In this document: positions 48,204 through 56,728 of the stretch, piece by piece
Numbering within the stretch: the first letter of the stretch is position 1
Layout: each line of letters opens with the position of its first letter
From: CAIWHR01 sp963734575
Lineage (GTDB): Bacteria > Pseudomonadota > Gammaproteobacteria > Burkholderiales > Casimicrobiaceae
Direction: 5' to 3'
NCBI GenBank assembly: GCA_963734575.1
Contig: CAVTHT010000007.1
Coordinates: 186,001-250,000 of the forward strand
Length of the DNA stretch: 64,000 nt
Made by a program: the position numbers and the translations under genes
The notes under the pieces: generated by a model
The model's input: only the letters and a program-made list of their open reading frames with translations
Database searches by the model: none
What the model was told of the DNA's origin: nothing

Positions 48204-49093
48204 TCGGGCACGCATTCGCCGTGCTCGTCCTGGCCATCGCCGCGTCGCTGGCAGGCGCCGCCGGCCCGACGATGACTGGCGATGCCGGCGCCACCGTCGC
48301 GCTCGCGCGACCGCCGCAGCGCGTCGTGAGCCTCGCGCCGAACGTGACGGAGATGGTTTATGCGGCTGGCGGCGGTGCGCGCATCGTCGCCACCGTGGCG
48401 AGCTCGGATTACCCGCCGCCGGCGCGTGCGCTGCCGCGCGTCGGCGATGCGATGACCCTCGACATCGAGCGCATCCTGGCGTTGCAACCCGACCTCATCG
48501 TGACCTGGCCCTTCACCGTGCCGGCGCAACTCGCCCCGCTGCGCGCGCGCGGCATCCCGATCGTGGTCATCGATCCGCATTCCGTGCAGGATATCGCCAC
48601 CGACCTCGAACGGTTGGGCGCGCTGCTCGGCACGTCGGCGGTGGCAGCACCCGCGGCGGCGGCGATCCGCGATCGCGCCGCGGCCCTGCAGGCGCGGTAC
48701 GCCGCACGCGCGCCGGTACGCGTCTTCTACGAGGTGTGGCCTGCGCCGCTCGTCACGCTGGGTGGTCCGCACCTCGTGACGCGTGCGCTGGAAACCTGCG
48801 GCGGACGCAACGTCTTCGCAGCGCTCGACCTGCCGGCGCCGAACGTGAGCATCGAGGCGGTGCTGGAGGCGCGCCCGGAAGCGATCGTGGCCGGCGCGGA
48901 TGGCGGCCGTCGCCCGCCGTGGCTGGACGAATGGCGGCGCTGGGTCGCGCTTCCGGCCGTGGTGCACGGCAATCTCTTCGCCGCGAGCGCCGATCTGCTG
49001 CACCGGCCCGGTCCGCGCTTCGTCGACGGCGTCGCGGAGCTCTGCGAGATCCTCGAGCGCGCCCGCGCGAACCGGGCGCGGGTTGCGAATTGA
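48200..49093 (+). CDS. btuF: cobalamin-binding periplasmic protein BtuF
   Basis: Substrate-binding protein of an ABC importer, 297 residues. A signal peptide (AFAVLVLAIAASLAGAAG) is followed by the class III binding-protein pattern RVVSLAPNVTEMVYAAGGG and later ALQPDLIVTWP, then LETCGGRNVFA. The ATG at 48200 overlaps the btuB stop (ATGA), so both are behind the riboswitch. It converges with btuD with a gap of only 7 bases. Confidence 0.9.
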   Translation: MIGHAFAVLVLAIAASLAGAAGPTMTGDAGATVALARPPQRVVSLAPNVTEMVYAAGGGARIVATVASSDYPPPARALPRVGDAMTLDIERILALQPDLIVTWPFTVPAQLAPLRARGIPIVVIDPHSVQDIATDLERLGALLGTSAVAAPAAAAIRDRAAALQARYAARAPVRVFYEVWPAPLVTLGGPHLVTRALETCGGRNVFAALDLPAPNVSIEAVLEARPEAIVAGADGGRRPPWLDEWRRWVALPAVVHGNLFAASADLLHRPGPRFVDGVAELCEILERARANRARVAN

Positions 49094-49100
49094 GGAACGC

Positions 49101-49937
49101 TCAGGCGGGAAGCAGTGTGCGATGCAACGCGTCGCCGACCGACACCAGCGGCTGGTCGAAGAGCTCCGACATGCGGCTCGCCGTCAGCACTTCCGTGGCG
49201 GCGCCGAAGCACGCGCGGCCGTGGCCGATGGCGATGGCCGTGTCGGCGTAGCGCAGCGCGAGATGCAGGTCATGCAGCACGAGCACGAGCGCCGCGCCCC
49301 GCTCGCGCTTGTAGCTCGCGAGCAGGTCGAGAATCGCGATCTGATGGCGCAGATCGAGGTGCGCGGTGGGCTCGTCGAGGAGGAGGAGCGGCGCATCCTG
49401 CGCGAGGACGCAGGCGATGGCGACGCGTCTGCGCTCGCCGCCGGAGAGCGTCGCGACCTCGCGCGATTCGAGGCCGCCGAGGTCGACGCTCGCCAACGCA
49501 GCGCGCGCGGTGGCCATGTCGTGCGCGGACTCCCAGCGCCACGGCTTCACGTGCGGATGCCGGCCGACCAGCACCGTCTCGAGCACCGTCGCCGGGAAAG
49601 CATCGTGATCGTATTGCGGCAGCCACGCCCGCTGTCGTGCGCGCTGCCGCGGGTCGAGCCCTTCGATGGGCTGACCGTTGTACGCGATGCGGCCGTGCGA
49701 CGGAGCGCGCAGTCCTGCGAGGGCGGCAAGCAGCGTGGTCTTGCCCGCGCCGTTCGGACCGACGATCACGGCGCATTCGCCCGGCGCAATCGCAAAGTCG
49801 AGCTGCTCGCAGAACCGGCGACCCGCGATGCCGACCGCGAGCTCCGTCACACCGAGGCGCGACGCAGCGCTCGTCGTTTCACCCGCGCTTACGACGTTGC
49901 GGGCCGTCGTGTGCGCATCGTGGCCCGCATCGCTCAT
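49101..49937 (-). CDS. btuD: cobalamin ABC transporter ATPase BtuD
   Basis: ATPase of 278 residues that drives import. Walker A is IVGPNGAGKTTLLAALAG, the signature is ATLSGGERRRVAIA, and Walker B is LLLLDEPTAHLDLRH. A 30-residue N-terminal extension precedes the domain. The ATG at 49937 overlaps the btuC stop (ATGA). Iron-siderophore ATPases are closely related, but the B12 neighbours decide the call. Confidence 0.88.
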   Translation of the reverse strand: MSDAGHDAHTTARNVVSAGETTSAASRLGVTELAVGIAGRRFCEQLDFAIAPGECAVIVGPNGAGKTTLLAALAGLRAPSHGRIAYNGQPIEGLDPRQRARQRAWLPQYDHDAFPATVLETVLVGRHPHVKPWRWESAHDMATARAALASVDLGGLESREVATLSGGERRRVAIACVLAQDAPLLLLDEPTAHLDLRHQIAILDLLASYKRERGAALVLVLHDLHLALRYADTAIAIGHGRACFGAATEVLTASRMSELFDQPLVSVGDALHRTLLPA

Positions 49938-50933
49938 CGCCGGCCCAGTAGCCACAGGAACACCGGCACGCCGATGAGCGCCGTCACCACGCCGACCGGC
50001 AACTGGACCGGGGCCAGCACGCTGCGCGCGATGGTGTCGGCGACCACCAGCAGCGCACCGCCGGCCAGCGCGCACGCGGGGAGCAGCACGCGCTGATCGT
50101 TGCCGATCACGAGCCGCAGCGCGTGCGGCACGACGAGGCCGACGAAGCCGATGCTGCCGGCGGTCGTGACGGCAGCGGCGGTCGCGAGCGCCGCGAGCGC
50201 GTGCAGCACCGTGGTCACGCGGGCGCTCGACACACCGAGACTCGTTGCCACGTCCGCCCCGCGCATCAGCACGTTGAGGTCGCCCGCCAGCGCGAGTCCG
50301 CCGGCGATCACGATCACGAGGATCACGAATGCCGGCAAAGCGGGCCCCGCGGACGAGAGATCGCCGATCAGCCAGAAGAGCATGCCGCGCAACTGCACTT
50401 CCGGCGCGAGCGAGAGCAGCAGCGCGATGAGCGCACCCCAGCCCGATGCGATGACGATGCCGGTGAGCAGGAGGCGATTCGCGGTCCACGGCGCCTGCTG
50501 CGCGCCGCGGCGCGCGAGGCCGAACACGAGGATCGTCGACAGCACGGCCCCACCGAACGCCGCGGGGCTCGCCCACGCGGCGTACCCGCCGGCGATCGCC
50601 GTCAGCGCCGCGACCGCTGCACCACCGGAGAGGCCCAGCACGTACGGATCGGCGAGAGGATTGCGCAGCAGCACCTGCATGAATGCGCCGGCGAGGGCGA
50701 GCAACGCGCCGGTGGCGAATGCGGCGAGTGCGCGCGGCAGACGCAGGTCGCGCACGATCGCGGACTCCATGTCGGTAGCACCGCCGAACACGCCCTCGAT
50801 GATGCGGCCAGGCGGCAGGTGCACGCTTCCCACGGACGAGCGCCAGCGCCACGGCAAGCGCGGCGAGGGCGGTCAGCCCGAGCAGGAGGACAATGACGGC
50901 TGCCGGCGTGCGCAGAACGGGGCGCAGGATCAT
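49934..50933 (-). CDS. btuC: cobalamin ABC transporter permease BtuC, one frameshift
   Basis: Inner-membrane permease of the FecCD/BtuC family, about 332 residues after repair with eight to ten membrane segments. Markers are RLPRALAAFATGALLALAGA and NPLADPYVLGLSGGAAVAA, and the C-terminal GFVGLVVPHALRLVIG. One extra base near 50833 breaks the frame between LALVRG and SVHLPPGRI. It is divergent from greB, with only 74 bases between the two ATGs, and no second riboswitch is visible there. Confidence 0.9.
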
Positions 50934-51007
50934 GGACGTCGTCGGGATGAACGCACGCGGCGGGGCGGTGTCATTATAGGGGCCGCACTACGCGCGTGCC
51001 GCAGACC

Positions 51008-51607
51008 ATGAGCAAGGCATTCACCAGGGAAACCGACGACGCCCTCGAGGACGACGATCTCGAGCAGGCCGCGCCGTTGCCTTCCGGGGCGCGCAACTAC
51101 ATGACACCCGGCACCTTCGCGCGCCTGAAGGCCGAGCTCGAGCGCCTGGTGCAGAAGGATCGTCCCGAGCTCGTCGCCACGATCGCGTGGGCCGCGTCCA
51201 ACGGCGATCGTTCCGAGAACGGCGACTACATCTACGGCAAGCGGCGGTTGCGGGAGATCGACCGCCGGATCCGCTTTCTCATTCGCCGCCTCGATCTCGC
51301 CGAGGTCGTCGATCCGGTGACGCGTCGCGACGCCGACGACGAGGATCGCGTGTTCTTCGGCGCAACGGTCACCACCGCGAACGCCCGCGGCGAGGAGCGA
51401 ACCGTGAGCATCGTCGGCGTCGACGAGATCGACACCACGCGCGGCTACATCAGCTGGGTGTCGCCGATGGCGCGCGCGCTCCTCAAGGCGCGCGAAGGCG
51501 ACACCGTCGTGCTGCGCACGCCGGGTGGAACCGAGGAGCTCGATGTCCTGTCGGTGCGCTACGTGCCACTGGCAACCGGGGCGGCCGATGCTGCCGCGGA
51601 TGGTTGA
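51008..51607 (+). CDS. greB: transcription elongation factor GreB
   Basis: Cleavage-stimulating factor that rescues backtracked RNA polymerase. 199 residues. It begins SKAFTRETDDALEDDD, as GreB does, and has the coiled-coil tip with ASNGDRSENGDYIYGKRRLREID, including the acidic residues of the catalytic loop. The C-terminal FKBP-like domain has YISWVSPMARALLKAREGD. The ATG at 51008 was preferred over a GTG at 50996. Confidence 0.94.
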   Translation: MSKAFTRETDDALEDDDLEQAAPLPSGARNYMTPGTFARLKAELERLVQKDRPELVATIAWAASNGDRSENGDYIYGKRRLREIDRRIRFLIRRLDLAEVVDPVTRRDADDEDRVFFGATVTTANARGEERTVSIVGVDEIDTTRGYISWVSPMARALLKAREGDTVVLRTPGGTEELDVLSVRYVPLATGAADAAADG

Positions 51608-51633
51608 CGCCACGCCGAGCCAACACCTATAGT
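51604..51633 (+). promoter_or_regulatory. sigma-70 promoter for zapB-like/zapA
   Basis: TTGACG (51604-51609) and TATAGT (51628-51633) are 18 bases apart. The expected start of transcription, 7 bases on, coincides with the ATG at 51641, so the message may be leaderless or the first codon lies further in. Confidence 0.6.
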
Positions 51634-51640
51634 CGCCTGC

Positions 51641-51883
51641 ATGGCTTCCCTCTTTCCATCCGACGACGGCGTGCCGCAAAACGTCGCGTCGGAGCTCGAA
51701 GGTCTCGAGCGCAAGCTCGCGTCGCTGATCAGCCACGTGCGCGCGCTGCGCGCCGCGAACGAGGCGCTGCGGCGCGATCTCGCCACGGCGCAGACCCGCA
51801 ACCGCGCACTCGCGGAAAGGGTGGTCGAGGCCACCGCGCGGATCGACGCGCTCCTCGCGAAGCTGCCGGAGGTCGCCGAATGA
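51641..51883 (+). CDS. ZapB-like coiled-coil protein
   Basis: An 80-residue, almost wholly coiled-coil protein (ELEGLERKLASLISHVRAL; EALRRDLATAQTRNRALAERV). Its size, predicted fold and position directly before zapA suggest a ZapB/DUF904-type division protein that bridges ZapA at the Z-ring to the chromosome. The stop overlaps the zapA ATG (ATGA). Identification is by context and fold, not by a specific motif. Confidence 0.75.
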   Translation: MASLFPSDDGVPQNVASELEGLERKLASLISHVRALRAANEALRRDLATAQTRNRALAERVVEATARIDALLAKLPEVAE

Positions 51884-52221
51884 ATGCGCGGGCCGCAGCG
51901 GATGCCGATCACGCGATCACGCTCGACGTCACGGTGCTCGGGCGCGAGTACAAGGTCGCGTGTCGCGAGGAGGAGCGTGCGGACCTCGCCGACGCCGTGG
52001 CGTTCCTCGACCGCCGCATGCGGGAGATCCGCGATTCCGGCCGCATCGCCGGCATCGAGCGCATCGCCGTCATGGCGGCGCTCAACATCGCCAACGACCT
52101 TCTGCGCCTGCGCCGCGAACCACCGGGCGGATCCGCAGTCTCAGGTTTGGACGAAGCCGCGATGCAGCGTAGAATCGATTCCATGAAAGACGCGATCGAC
52201 CAGGTGCTCGCCGGCGCGTGA
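51880..52221 (+). CDS. zapA: cell division protein ZapA
   Basis: FtsZ-bundling protein of 113 residues. It has the family core ITLDVTVLGREYKVACREEE followed by LADAVAFLDRRMREIRDSG and IAVMAALNIANDLL, then a C-terminal coiled coil. Coupled to the ZapB-like gene by ATGA. It is followed by 6S RNA, the standard proteobacterial order. Confidence 0.92.
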   Translation: MNARAAADADHAITLDVTVLGREYKVACREEERADLADAVAFLDRRMREIRDSGRIAGIERIAVMAALNIANDLLRLRREPPGGSAVSGLDEAAMQRRIDSMKDAIDQVLAGA

Positions 52222-52261
52222 TTCCATCCCGCCGCCGCAACCGATGCGGTGGCGCCCATCA

Positions 52262-52444
52262 ATGTTCCCTGCGGTGTTCGAGTCGTCCATACACTCTTTG
52301 AACCAATGCTAACTTAGCGAGGTTGCCGAGCCATTTCGAGCTGGTGTGCGCTCCCAAGCGGAAGTGCCTTAAGGCTCTGGCAGGTGACCACTCTTGAACC
52401 TCGGTTCAAGATGACGGACGGTACGGCACAGGTGGGGAACACCC
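52262..52444 (+). ncRNA. ssrS: 6S RNA
   Basis: A regulatory RNA that binds the sigma-70 RNA polymerase in stationary phase. It lies just after zapA. The 5' end TGTTCCCTGCGGTGTTCG can pair with the 3' end CAGGTGGGGAACA to close the long rod. The hairpin CTTGAACCTCGGTTCAAG and the segment AGTGCCTTAAGGCT match conserved parts of 6S RNA. A GC-rich hairpin follows at about 52455-52480 and may end transcription. The ends are approximate. The rest of the gap to 52599 holds no gene. Confidence 0.9.
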
Positions 52445-52599
52445 TTCAGAAGCGCGCCCGCGACGGCGGGCGCGCAGTGCGGCAAGGCAGCACGGTGCGC
52501 GGCGGGCACATGCCTGGCGTGCATCATCCACGTTCAAGCGCCGTGCAGCGGCGTTGTGCGCGCGCTGCGATTCGTGGGCTCGAGAGACGATCGATCGCC

Positions 52600-53067
52600 A
52601 TGGCCTACTGGCTGATGAAGTCCGAGCCCGACGAGTTCTCCATCGACGATCTCGCCGCGGCGCCCGGCAAGACCACCGCGTGGTTCGGCGTGCGCAACTA
52701 TCAGGCGCGCAACTTCATGCGGGACGTGATGCGCGTCGGCGATCGTGCCTTCTTCTATCACTCGAGCTGCCCCGAGCCCGGCATCGCCGGGATCTGCGAG
52801 GTGAGCGCGCCGGCCTATCCGGACGCGACGCAGTTCGACCCCTCGAGTCCCTATCACGATCCGCATTCGCCGCGCGATGCGCCGCGCTGGGTCAACGTCG
52901 AGGTCCGCTTCGTCAAGAAGACGCGGCTCGTCGCTCTGTCCGAGCTGCGGGCGGAGCCGCGTCTCGCGCACATGCGCATCCTGCAGCGCGGCAACCGGCT
53001 CTCCATCACGCCCGTCGATCCTGCCGAGTGGACGGTCGTGCTGGAGCTCGCCGCGCGCAAAGTCTGA
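52600..53067 (+). CDS. EVE domain-containing protein
   Basis: A 155-residue protein, nearly all EVE domain (PUA-like fold that can bind modified bases). It begins AYWLMKSEPDEFSIDDLA, and has WFGVRNYQARNFMRD and FFYHSSCPEPGIAGICEV, all typical. The ATG at 52600 is the family start; the frame is open into the 6S region by chance. In many relatives the gene after 6S RNA is 5-formyl-THF cyclo-ligase, which is absent here. Confidence 0.92.
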   Translation: MAYWLMKSEPDEFSIDDLAAAPGKTTAWFGVRNYQARNFMRDVMRVGDRAFFYHSSCPEPGIAGICEVSAPAYPDATQFDPSSPYHDPHSPRDAPRWVNVEVRFVKKTRLVALSELRAEPRLAHMRILQRGNRLSITPVDPAEWTVVLELAARKV

Positions 53068-53071
53068 TTCA

Positions 53072-53878
53072 GTGCACCCGGAGCTGCTGCTGACGCTCGT
53101 GGTGCTCGGTGCCGCGGTCGGGTTCCTGGCGGGGCTGCTCGGGATCGGCGGCGGGCTCACGATGGTCCCGCTCCTGACCCTGCTCTTCGCGCGCGATGGT
53201 TTTCCGGCGGATCACGTCGTGCACGCAGCCGTGGCCACCGCGACGGGCGCGATGGTGTTCACGTCGATGTCGTCGGCCCGCGAGCATCACCGTCACGGCG
53301 CGGTGCTCTGGCCCGTGGTGGCGGCGCTCGCGCCCGGCGTCATCGTGGCGTCCATCGCGGGACCGCAGCTCGTGAAGGGACTTTCGACGGCGGCGTTCGC
53401 GGTGTTCTTCGGCGTGTTCGTGGCGCTGATGGCGACGCAGATCCTCGTCGATCGCAAGCCGCGGCCCACGCGGTCCTTGCCGGGGAAACCGGCGCTCGCC
53501 GCGGTCGGGGCCGGTATCGGGCTCGTCTCCAGCATGGTCGGCGCAGGCGGCGCCTTCCTGAGCGTGCCGTTCATGGTGTGGTGCAACGTTCACCTGCGCA
53601 GCGCCGTATCGACGGCGGCGGCCATCGGACTGCCGATCGCCGTGGCGGGCACCGTGGGCTTCATCATCGCCGGACGCGACGCCACCGACATGCCGCCTTA
53701 CAGCCTCGGTTACATCTACCTTCCGGCGCTCGGCGCGATCGTCGTGGGCAGCGTGCTGCTCGCACCGGTCGGCGCCCGTCTCACGCATCGCTGGCCCGTG
53801 CGCACCCTGCGCCGCGCGTTTGCCTGCCTCCTCTACGTGTTGGCCGGCACGATGGTGTGGAAGGCGTTGCGCCTGTAA
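53072..53878 (+). CDS. TauE/SafE family sulfite exporter-like permease
   Basis: An inner-membrane protein of 268 residues with about eight membrane segments in two repeats. Each repeat starts with a conserved G-rich stretch: FLAGLLGIGGGLTMVPLL and LVSSMVGAGGAFLSVPFM. The family exports sulfite, organosulfonates or other small anions. Substrate here is unknown. GTG at 53072 begins 4 bases after the EVE stop, suggesting cotranscription. It converges with the LysR gene. Confidence 0.85.
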   Translation: MHPELLLTLVVLGAAVGFLAGLLGIGGGLTMVPLLTLLFARDGFPADHVVHAAVATATGAMVFTSMSSAREHHRHGAVLWPVVAALAPGVIVASIAGPQLVKGLSTAAFAVFFGVFVALMATQILVDRKPRPTRSLPGKPALAAVGAGIGLVSSMVGAGGAFLSVPFMVWCNVHLRSAVSTAAAIGLPIAVAGTVGFIIAGRDATDMPPYSLGYIYLPALGAIVVGSVLLAPVGARLTHRWPVRTLRRAFACLLYVLAGTMVWKALRL

Positions 53879-53891
53879 CGCGGCCGGCGCG

Positions 53892-54896
53892 TTATCGTGC
53901 TTCGCGCCGCCGCGCGGCCGGAGCCGGCTTCGGCCGCGCCGCTTTCGCGTCCGGCCGCTCGCGCCGCGCGCCGCCCGGCTCGATGCCGGTGATCTGGCGG
54001 ATGAGCGCGCCGCCGGAGGTCATCAGGAACTCGCGGAATGCCTGCGCCACCGGCGGCAGGCGCTTGTTGCGCCGATGCACGAGATACCAGTTCAGCATCA
54101 GCGGGAAGCCCTGCACATCCAGAACGGCGAGGCTGCCCATCGCGAGCTCCAGGCTGATGGTGTGCGCCGAGAGGAACGTAAGGCCCATCCCGGCGATGAC
54201 GGCCTGCTTGATCGTCTCCGCGCTGCGAAGCTCCATCACCACGTTGAGCGCGCGGAGCTCGTCGCCGAAAGCTTCGCCCATCGAATTCCACGTGTCCGAC
54301 CCCTGCTCGCGCACCACGAACGGTTCGCGCAGGATCGCGCTGAGCGGAATGCGCCTCTTGCCGACCAGGGGATGCTGCGGTGGTGCGACGATGACGTACG
54401 GATGCGGCGCGAACGGCTCGTTGATGGTGTCCAGATCCAGAGGAGGCCGCACCATGACCGCGAGGTCCGTGCGGTTCTCCAGCAGTTCGCGCAGGAGTGC
54501 CTCCCGGTTGTGCACCTGCAGGTTGAGGATCACGCCCGGATGCCGGTGGGTGAACTCGGCCAGGAGACGCGGGAAGAAGTAATCGCCCGCGCTGATCACG
54601 GCCACGTTGAGCGTGCCCCCCGCGACGCCCTTGAGCTGCGCCATCGCGGCCTCGGCATCGTGGAACTGCTGGATGATCGCGCGGCTGTAGTGCAGCATCT
54701 CGCGGCCCGCCGGCGTGAGATAGATCTTCTTCCCGAGCTGCTCGAAAAGCGGGAGTCCGGCGTGCTGCTCGAGCTGCTTCACCTGCGCCGACACCGCGGG
54801 CTGGGTGAGATGCAGTTCCTCGGCGGCGCGGGAGAAGCTCAGACGCCGGGCGACGGCCTCGAAGACCTTGAGCTGGCGCAGCGTGGCATTCTTCAT
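53892..54896 (-). CDS. LysR family regulator (CbbR-like)
   Basis: A 334-residue regulator. The winged helix-turn-helix at the N-terminus has LRQLKVFEAVARRLSFSRAA and LTQPAVSAQVKQLE, close to CbbR. The effector domain follows, with an Arg/Pro-rich tail. LysR proteins usually activate a divergent operon with a small-molecule co-inducer. Here the divergent side leads to a small gene and the tct-frc-formate dehydrogenase block, so it may sense oxalate, formate or an acyl-CoA. An AT-rich operator-like region lies upstream. Confidence 0.88.
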   Translation of the reverse strand: MKNATLRQLKVFEAVARRLSFSRAAEELHLTQPAVSAQVKQLEQHAGLPLFEQLGKKIYLTPAGREMLHYSRAIIQQFHDAEAAMAQLKGVAGGTLNVAVISAGDYFFPRLLAEFTHRHPGVILNLQVHNREALLRELLENRTDLAVMVRPPLDLDTINEPFAPHPYVIVAPPQHPLVGKRRIPLSAILREPFVVREQGSDTWNSMGEAFGDELRALNVVMELRSAETIKQAVIAGMGLTFLSAHTISLELAMGSLAVLDVQGFPLMLNWYLVHRRNKRLPPVAQAFREFLMTSGGALIRQITGIEPGGARRERPDAKAARPKPAPAARRREAR

Positions 54897-54909
54897 GGCG
54901 TGGTCGTCG

Positions 54910-54975
54910 GGTCGATAACCTTATCATTATGGTATCGATCAAAAAGTTTGACTATCTCTTATGGTCTCCGCAATT
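54910..54975. promoter_or_regulatory. AT-rich divergent control region with GATAA-N2-TTATC dyad
   Basis: GATAA (54914-54918) and TTATC (54921-54925) form a dyad, followed by ATTATGG, ATCGATC and a second TTATGG. The stretch is strikingly AT-rich for this genome and lies between the LysR gene and the divergent gene at 55030. LysR-type sites often have this T-N11-A character. Confidence 0.5.
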
Positions 54976-55029
54976 TAATGTCTCGCCATCGAGTGCCGCC
55001 AGCGGCGGCCACCAGGGTGCGAGGCAGCG

Positions 55030-55368
55030 ATGGGATCACAGCACGGACCGGATCACCTGCAGGAAGCAGAGGCCGACGGCCTCGAGCGCGACGCGTTCAA
55101 CGCCGCGTTCCGCGAGCTCGGCCTGCGCTGGCACTGGGACGCGGCGCAGTTCCGCTCACTGAAGAGCAGCGCCACGGATGCGGAGCGCGTTCGCACGTAC
55201 CTCGAGACGCGCGAGCCGCACCTGCTCAAGGCCTACGACGCATCGTTCCTGGTCGAGGCAGTGTGCGCGGCGAAGGCCGAAGCGTTCCGCCGCGATGCGC
55301 CTTCGTCGGCGCGGCCCGGTCGTTGCGCCGACTGCGCTGATTACGCCACGGGGCAGACGGGCTTCTGA
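55030..55368 (+). CDS. small hypothetical protein
   Basis: A 112-residue protein I do not recognise. It is acidic and helical, with FRELGLRWHWDAAQFRSL, then YLETREPHLLKAYDASFLVEA, and ends with a cysteine pair (GRCADCADY) that could bind a metal. No signal peptide. It lies directly behind the LysR divergent region and before the transporter genes, so it may belong to the oxalate/formate locus. Confidence 0.6.
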   Translation: MGSQHGPDHLQEAEADGLERDAFNAAFRELGLRWHWDAAQFRSLKSSATDAERVRTYLETREPHLLKAYDASFLVEAVCAAKAEAFRRDAPSSARPGRCADCADYATGQTGF

Positions 55369-55507
55369 CAGCCGGCGCACTCGCGCCGCCCACCGTCGCA
55401 CTCGTTCGTTGCGCTGCGCAATGCAGCGCAACGTGTTCGCACGTCCGCTCGTCGCGCACCGCTCCGGACCGCGACGAAAACTCCCTGCAATTTCACTCGC
55501 GCGCATC

Positions 55508-55537
55508 TTGACGCGAGTCCTTCCGAACAGGTACAAG
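55508..55537 (+). promoter_or_regulatory. candidate sigma-70 promoter for tctC
   Basis: TTGACG (55508-55513) and TACAAG (55532-55537) are 18 bases apart, about 80 bases before the tctC GTG. The rest of the gap 55369-55623 contains no gene. Confidence 0.45.
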
Positions 55538-55623
55538 ACCGCGGTAGTGACTGGCACTTGGGAGCCAATGCAGAGCCGCAGCAGCGGTCGCCCGTCACAT
55601 CTCAAGTCACCTCTGGAGGAACC

Positions 55624-56634
55624 GTGTCCATCAAGTCTGCATTGCAGCGCTCGGCTGTCGCCGTCGCTGCCGGAACGCTCGTAGTTGCCGCCATCCCCGC
55701 GTTCGCGTGGGAGCCCACGAAGCCGGTGGAATTCATCGTGCCCGCCGGTACGGGTGGCGGCGCCGACCAGATGGCGCGCCTGCTGCAAGGCGTCATCTCC
55801 AAGAACAACCTGATGAAGCAGCCGCTCATCGTGGTCAACAAGTCCGGCGGCGCCGGCGCAGAAGGCTTCCTCGACGTGAAGGGTTCGAAGGGCGACCCGC
55901 ACAAGATCATCATCACGCTGTCGAACCTGTTCACGACGCCGCTCGCGACGGGCGTGCCGTTCAGCTACAAGGACCTCACCCCGGTCGCGATGCTCGCGCT
56001 CGACAACTTCGTGCTGTGGGTCAACGCCGAAACGCCGTACCAGAGCGCCAAGCAGTACGTCGACGCGGTGAAGACGGGTGGCGCGAACAAGTTCAAGATG
56101 GGCGGCACGGGCTCGAAGCAGGAAGACCAGATCATCACGGTCGCGCTCGAGAAGGCCACGGGCGTCAAGATGACCTACATCCCGTTCAAGGGAGGCGGCG
56201 ACGTCGCGGTGCAACTCGTCGGCAAGCACATCGACTCGTCGGTCAACAATCCGATCGAGGCGGTTGCGCAGTGGCGCGCCGGCGCGCTGCGGCCGCTGTG
56301 CGTGTTCGGCGCCGAGCGCATGCCGTACAAGAACAAGGTGACGGACAAGATGTCCTGGAACGACATCCCGACCTGCAAGGAAGCAGGCGTGCCGATCGAC
56401 TACGAGATGCTGCGCGGCATCTTCATGTCGCCGGGCGTCAGCCCCGACCAGGTGGCCTACTACGTCGACCTGTTCAAGAAGGTGCGGGAGACGCCCGACT
56501 GGAAGAAGTTCATGGAAGACGGCGCGTTCACCCAGACGTTCATGACGGGGCCGGAGTACCTGAAGTGGGTCGAGAAGGCCGAAGGTACGCACCGTGAACT
56601 GATGAAGGAGGCCGGTTTCCTGGCCAAGCAGTAG
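55624..56634 (+). CDS. tctC: tripartite tricarboxylate transporter substrate-binding protein (Bug/TctC)
   Basis: Periplasmic binding protein of 336 residues. A signal peptide (SAVAVAAGTLVVAAIPAFAW) precedes the Bug-family pattern PVEFIVPAGTGGGADQMARLL and NKSGGAGAEGFLDVKG. GTG at 55624 has GGAGGA 3 bases upstream and gives a normal signal peptide; the earlier ATG at 55558 would not. Bug proteins bind carboxylates. The frc gene downstream makes oxalate, formate or a related acid plausible. A strong stem-loop follows before tctB. Confidence 0.9.
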   Translation: MSIKSALQRSAVAVAAGTLVVAAIPAFAWEPTKPVEFIVPAGTGGGADQMARLLQGVISKNNLMKQPLIVVNKSGGAGAEGFLDVKGSKGDPHKIIITLSNLFTTPLATGVPFSYKDLTPVAMLALDNFVLWVNAETPYQSAKQYVDAVKTGGANKFKMGGTGSKQEDQIITVALEKATGVKMTYIPFKGGGDVAVQLVGKHIDSSVNNPIEAVAQWRAGALRPLCVFGAERMPYKNKVTDKMSWNDIPTCKEAGVPIDYEMLRGIFMSPGVSPDQVAYYVDLFKKVRETPDWKKFMEDGAFTQTFMTGPEYLKWVEKAEGTHRELMKEAGFLAKQ

Positions 56635-56642
56635 CTTTCCTT

Positions 56643-56681
56643 CGCGAGGGCCGCGCGGGCATCGTCCCGGCGGCCCTCGCG
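56643..56681 (+). terminator. stem-loop between tctC and tctB
   Basis: A perfect 12-base stem CGCGAGGGCCGC/GCGGCCCTCGCG (56643-56654 with 56670-56681), then CTTTCC. With only a weak T-run it may act as a partial terminator or stabilise the tctC message, which would give more binding protein than membrane subunits. Confidence 0.65.
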
Positions 56682-56728
56682 CTTTCCCGGCGTCCGTCAC
56701 GGGCGCATCGCAACCTCCAATCACGCTC

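Noticed and set aside
52222..52599. Protein frame (from 52384) before the EVE gene
   Set aside because: The stretch is 6S RNA, and the EVE domain begins at the ATG at 52600.
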